A DNA stretch of 64,000 nt from Kribbella pittospori (lineage in GTDB: Bacteria; Actinomycetota; Actinomycetes; Propionibacteriales; Kribbellaceae). Below the pieces are notes generated by a model, which saw only the letters and a list, made by a program, of their open reading frames with translations, was not told where the DNA came from and searched no databases. The stretch lies in contig NZ_SJKB01000002.1 of NCBI RefSeq assembly GCF_004331465.1, forward strand, positions 620,001 through 684,000. The letters run 5' to 3'. Shown here piece by piece: positions 62,239 through 64,000 of the stretch; the stretch's first letter is position 1; each line of letters opens with the position of its first letter. Made by a program: the position numbers and the translations under genes.

Positions 62239-63126
62239 TCAGGCCGCCGCGGCCGTGGTGGCCGGCGTGGTCGGGTACTTGTTGACGTTGTCCGACGTCA
62301 CCGGGCGGCGGCGGGACGCGAGGTAGATGCCGCCACCGGCCACGATCGCGAGCAGCGCGATGATGACGACGCCGAGGTTGCCGGAGTCGGCCACGCGGCC
62401 GGACAGCGCGCCGACGACCGCGGCGGCCGGCAGCGTGATGGCGGCGATGGCCAGACCGGCCGAGAGGATCACCCACACCGGCGGCCCGGAGCCCTGCGCC
62501 AGGCTGCCCGAGGTGATCAGCACCAGCGTGATGACGCCCATCGTCTTCTGCGCGTCACCGGTGCCGTGCGCGAGTGAGACCAGTGAGGCGGAGGCGATCT
62601 GACCGGCACGGAACCCGTCCTCGACCGACTTCTGCCGGGCCCGCTGGGTGATCTTGTAGGCCAGGAAGGTGCCCAGCAGGGCCACGACGCCGGCCACGAT
62701 CGGTGCGGCCACGGCCGGCACGATGACCTTCTGCACCACGGTGCCGAAGTGCACCGCACTACTGCCGGCCGCGATCCAGGTGGCGCCGATCAGTCCACCG
62801 AACAGCGCGTGCGACGAGGAACTCGGCAGGCCGAGGTACCAAGTCAGCAGGTTCCACAGGATCGCGCCGACCAGGCCGCCGAAGATGACCGGGACGGTGA
62901 TCTTGGTGTCGTCGACCAGTCCGCTGGAGATGGTCTTGGCCACCTCGGTGGAGATGAAGGCGCCGACCAGGTTGAGCACTGCCGAGATGGCCACCGCGAT
63001 CTTGGGTCTGAGCGCGCCGGTGGCGATGGACGTCGCCATCGCGTTGGCGGTGTCGTGGAATCCGTTGGTGAAGTCGAAGACCAGAGCGGTGACGATCACC
63101 ACGACGACGAGGAACGACAGGTCCAT
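62239..63126 (-). CDS. pitA: PiT family inorganic phosphate transporter with internal deletion
   Basis: A 295-residue PiT protein. The N-terminal half is normal (FDFTNGFHDTANAMATSIATG; LGLPSSSSHALFGG), and the second signature HGTGDAQKTMG is present. After SAGLAIAA the sequence jumps to ITLPAAAVVGALSG. Compared with the neighbouring paralogue, about 82 residues are missing there, including the GGWRIxRTLG and PVSTTH motifs that line the transport path. The junction is near 62436-62446 and the frame is kept. It has a PHO box upstream. It may be inactive, altered, or an assembly artefact. Confidence 0.85.
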   Translation of the reverse strand: MDLSFLVVVVIVTALVFDFTNGFHDTANAMATSIATGALRPKIAVAISAVLNLVGAFISTEVAKTISSGLVDDTKITVPVIFGGLVGAILWNLLTWYLGLPSSSSHALFGGLIGATWIAAGSSAVHFGTVVQKVIVPAVAAPIVAGVVALLGTFLAYKITQRARQKSVEDGFRAGQIASASLVSLAHGTGDAQKTMGVITLVLITSGSLAQGSGPPVWVILSAGLAIAAITLPAAAVVGALSGRVADSGNLGVVIIALLAIVAGGGIYLASRRRPVTSDNVNKYPTTPATTAAAA

Positions 63127-63167
63127 GCGATCACTTCCCTGGGGCGGACGATCAGCAGCGACGATCG

Positions 63168-63173
63168 ACCGTA
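63168..63173 (-). promoter_or_regulatory. -10 element of pitA
   Basis: TACGGT on the minus strand, nine bases after the PHO box and 41 bases before the pitA ATG. Confidence 0.5.
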
Positions 63174-63182
63174 GGCCGGGTG

Positions 63183-63200
63183 AGTGAACGTGGAATGAAC
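63183..63200 (-). promoter_or_regulatory. PHO box of pitA
   Basis: On the minus strand, GTTCATT (63200-63194) and GTTCACT (63189-63183) start exactly 11 bp apart, ten to thirty bases upstream of a -10. This is the PhoP/RegX3 unit spacing seen at pstS and phoU. In Streptomyces some pit genes are repressed by PhoP under phosphate starvation; the sign here is unknown. Confidence 0.7.
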
Positions 63201-63213
63201 CCAGCCTGGGAAC

Positions 63214-64000
63214 TTACTCCAAGATCAGGTGGGCCAGTCCGTAGCAGGCCGCGGCGACCAGGCCGGCGGCGGGAATGGTCAGCACCCAGGCCACGACGAT
63301 GCTCCTGGCAACGCCCCAGCGGACCGCGGACAGCCGCTTGGTCGCGCCGGCGCCCATCACCGCGGACGTGATCGTGTGGGTGGTGGAGACCGGCGCGTGC
63401 AGGCCGATCGCCATCACGTACAGCACGGTCGCGGCGACCGCCTCGGAGGCGAACCCCCGGGCCGGGTCCAGATGGATGATCCGGCGGCCCAGGGTGCGCA
63501 TGATCCGCCAGCCGCCGGAGTACGTGCCGAGCGAGATCGCGGTCGCGGCCGAGAGCTTGACCCACAGGGGGATCCCGTCCGACTCGTTGACGTGACCGGT
63601 GGTCAGCAGGGCGAGGAAGATGACACCCATCGTCTTCTGCGCGTCCTGCAGACCGTGGCCGAGCGCCACCGCCGCGGCCGACAGTGACTGCGACATCCTG
63701 AAGCCGCGGGTGACCTTGCCCGGATTGCTGCGCCGGAACACCCAGAGGATCGCGAGCATCAGCACGAAGGCGCCGAGGAAGCCGACCCCCGGCGACAGCA
63801 CCATCGGGATGACGACCTTGTCGAGAATCCCGGACCACAGCACCACGCTGCCCGAGGCGATCCCGGCGCCGACCAGGCCACCGATCAACGCGTGCGAGGA
63901 GGAACTGGGCAGGCCGAGGCGCCAGGTGATCAGGTTCCAGGTGATCGCGCCGATCAGTCCCGCGATCACGACGACCAGGCCGTGCTCCCCGCTCGGTGCG
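63214..64000 (-). CDS. PiT family inorganic phosphate transporter (N-terminus outside window)
   Basis: The visible 261 residues are the greater part of a short (about 330 aa) PiT transporter; the frame is open to the window edge and roughly 70 residues are missing. It has LGLPSSSSHALIGG, the second signature LGHGLQDAQKTMG, SLGTYSGGWRIMRTLGR and LHAPVSTTHTITSAVMGAG, all intact. It imports phosphate, as a metal-phosphate complex, with H+. It lies upstream of pitA on the same strand, separated by 87 bp that hold the pitA promoter. Confidence 0.93.
   Translation of the reverse strand, partial: APSGEHGLVVVIAGLIGAITWNLITWRLGLPSSSSHALIGGLVGAGIASGSVVLWSGILDKVVIPMVLSPGVGFLGAFVLMLAILWVFRRSNPGKVTRGFRMSQSLSAAAVALGHGLQDAQKTMGVIFLALLTTGHVNESDGIPLWVKLSAATAISLGTYSGGWRIMRTLGRRIIHLDPARGFASEAVAATVLYVMAIGLHAPVSTTHTITSAVMGAGATKRLSAVRWGVARSIVVAWVLTIPAAGLVAAACYGLAHLILE

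Overview
The window reads as a stretch of ordinary chromosome from a high-GC actinomycete. Evidence for this is the pair of mycothiol genes (mshA, mshD), an F420-type oxidoreductase, CarD, a GlnR-type regulator, a SenX3/RegX3 pair and very dense GC-rich coding. The mix of genes would fit Kribbella or a relative in the Nocardioidaceae/Propionibacteriales, but no rRNA or other marker is present, so the genus is a guess. I saw no tRNA, rRNA, CRISPR array, insertion sequence, prophage or integration site. Many genes appear leaderless: 19 start codons have a TANNNT hexamer 6-8 bases upstream.

Layout. 1-2711: end of an M1 aminopeptidase, then a divergent LysR/nitrilase pair. 2701-4369: carD-ispD-ispF operon (isoprenoid precursors). 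4634-6296: a copper-chaperone-like lipoprotein and a siderophore-binding lipoprotein with an iron box. 6380-9184: regX3-senX3 diverging from phoU. 9262-11998: gpmA, a YbjN-like gene and mshA. 12092-18295: a membrane protein, an SDR, an XRE regulator with an HbhA-like gene and a DUF2516 gene, and two L,D-transpeptidases around a haloalkane dehalogenase and a macrodomain protein. 18650-26884: typA, a TetR regulator, a frameshifted FAD monooxygenase, an erythromycin-esterase-like protein, an asparaginase, ygfZ and an LLM oxidoreductase. 26949-30384: dctA diverging from a CitA/DcuS-type kinase and its regulator. 30381-36546: small housekeeping and redox genes, including nitrobindin, a membrane-anchored molybdoenzyme, a BKACE enzyme, dtd and a Cho-like nuclease, then a large secreted protein. 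36848-44934: sulfurtransferase and thioredoxin genes, arfB, glnR, moaD, a 5'-nucleotidase and mshD. 45062-54220: an esterase, ppk, a Nudix-phosphatase fusion, a BFN-domain gene and pstSCAB. 54277-58567: a cluster of small membrane proteins, several with Gln/Gly/Tyr-rich tails, and a SatD-like pair. 58772-64000: thiC with a TPP riboswitch, an acyltransferase, and two PiT phosphate transporters.

The main theme is phosphate. The window holds the sensor pair (senX3-regX3), its modulator phoU, the high-affinity importer (pstSCAB), polyphosphate kinase, a secreted 5'-nucleotidase and two low-affinity PiT transporters. Tandem GTTCACC-like units spaced exactly 11 bp, which match the PHO box of the actinobacterial PhoP/RegX3 type, lie upstream of pstS, between senX3 and phoU, and upstream of pitA, with a weaker copy before ppk. 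A secondary theme is thiol and sulfur chemistry: mshA, mshD, a rhodanese, SseC/DUF1416, DUF4395 and a membrane thioredoxin.

Three loci look damaged or remodelled. The FAD monooxygenase carries a one-base frameshift. PitA lacks about 82 residues compared with its neighbouring paralogue. The small membrane gene after pitA has a frame break at its start. All three need raw-read confirmation before they are treated as biology.
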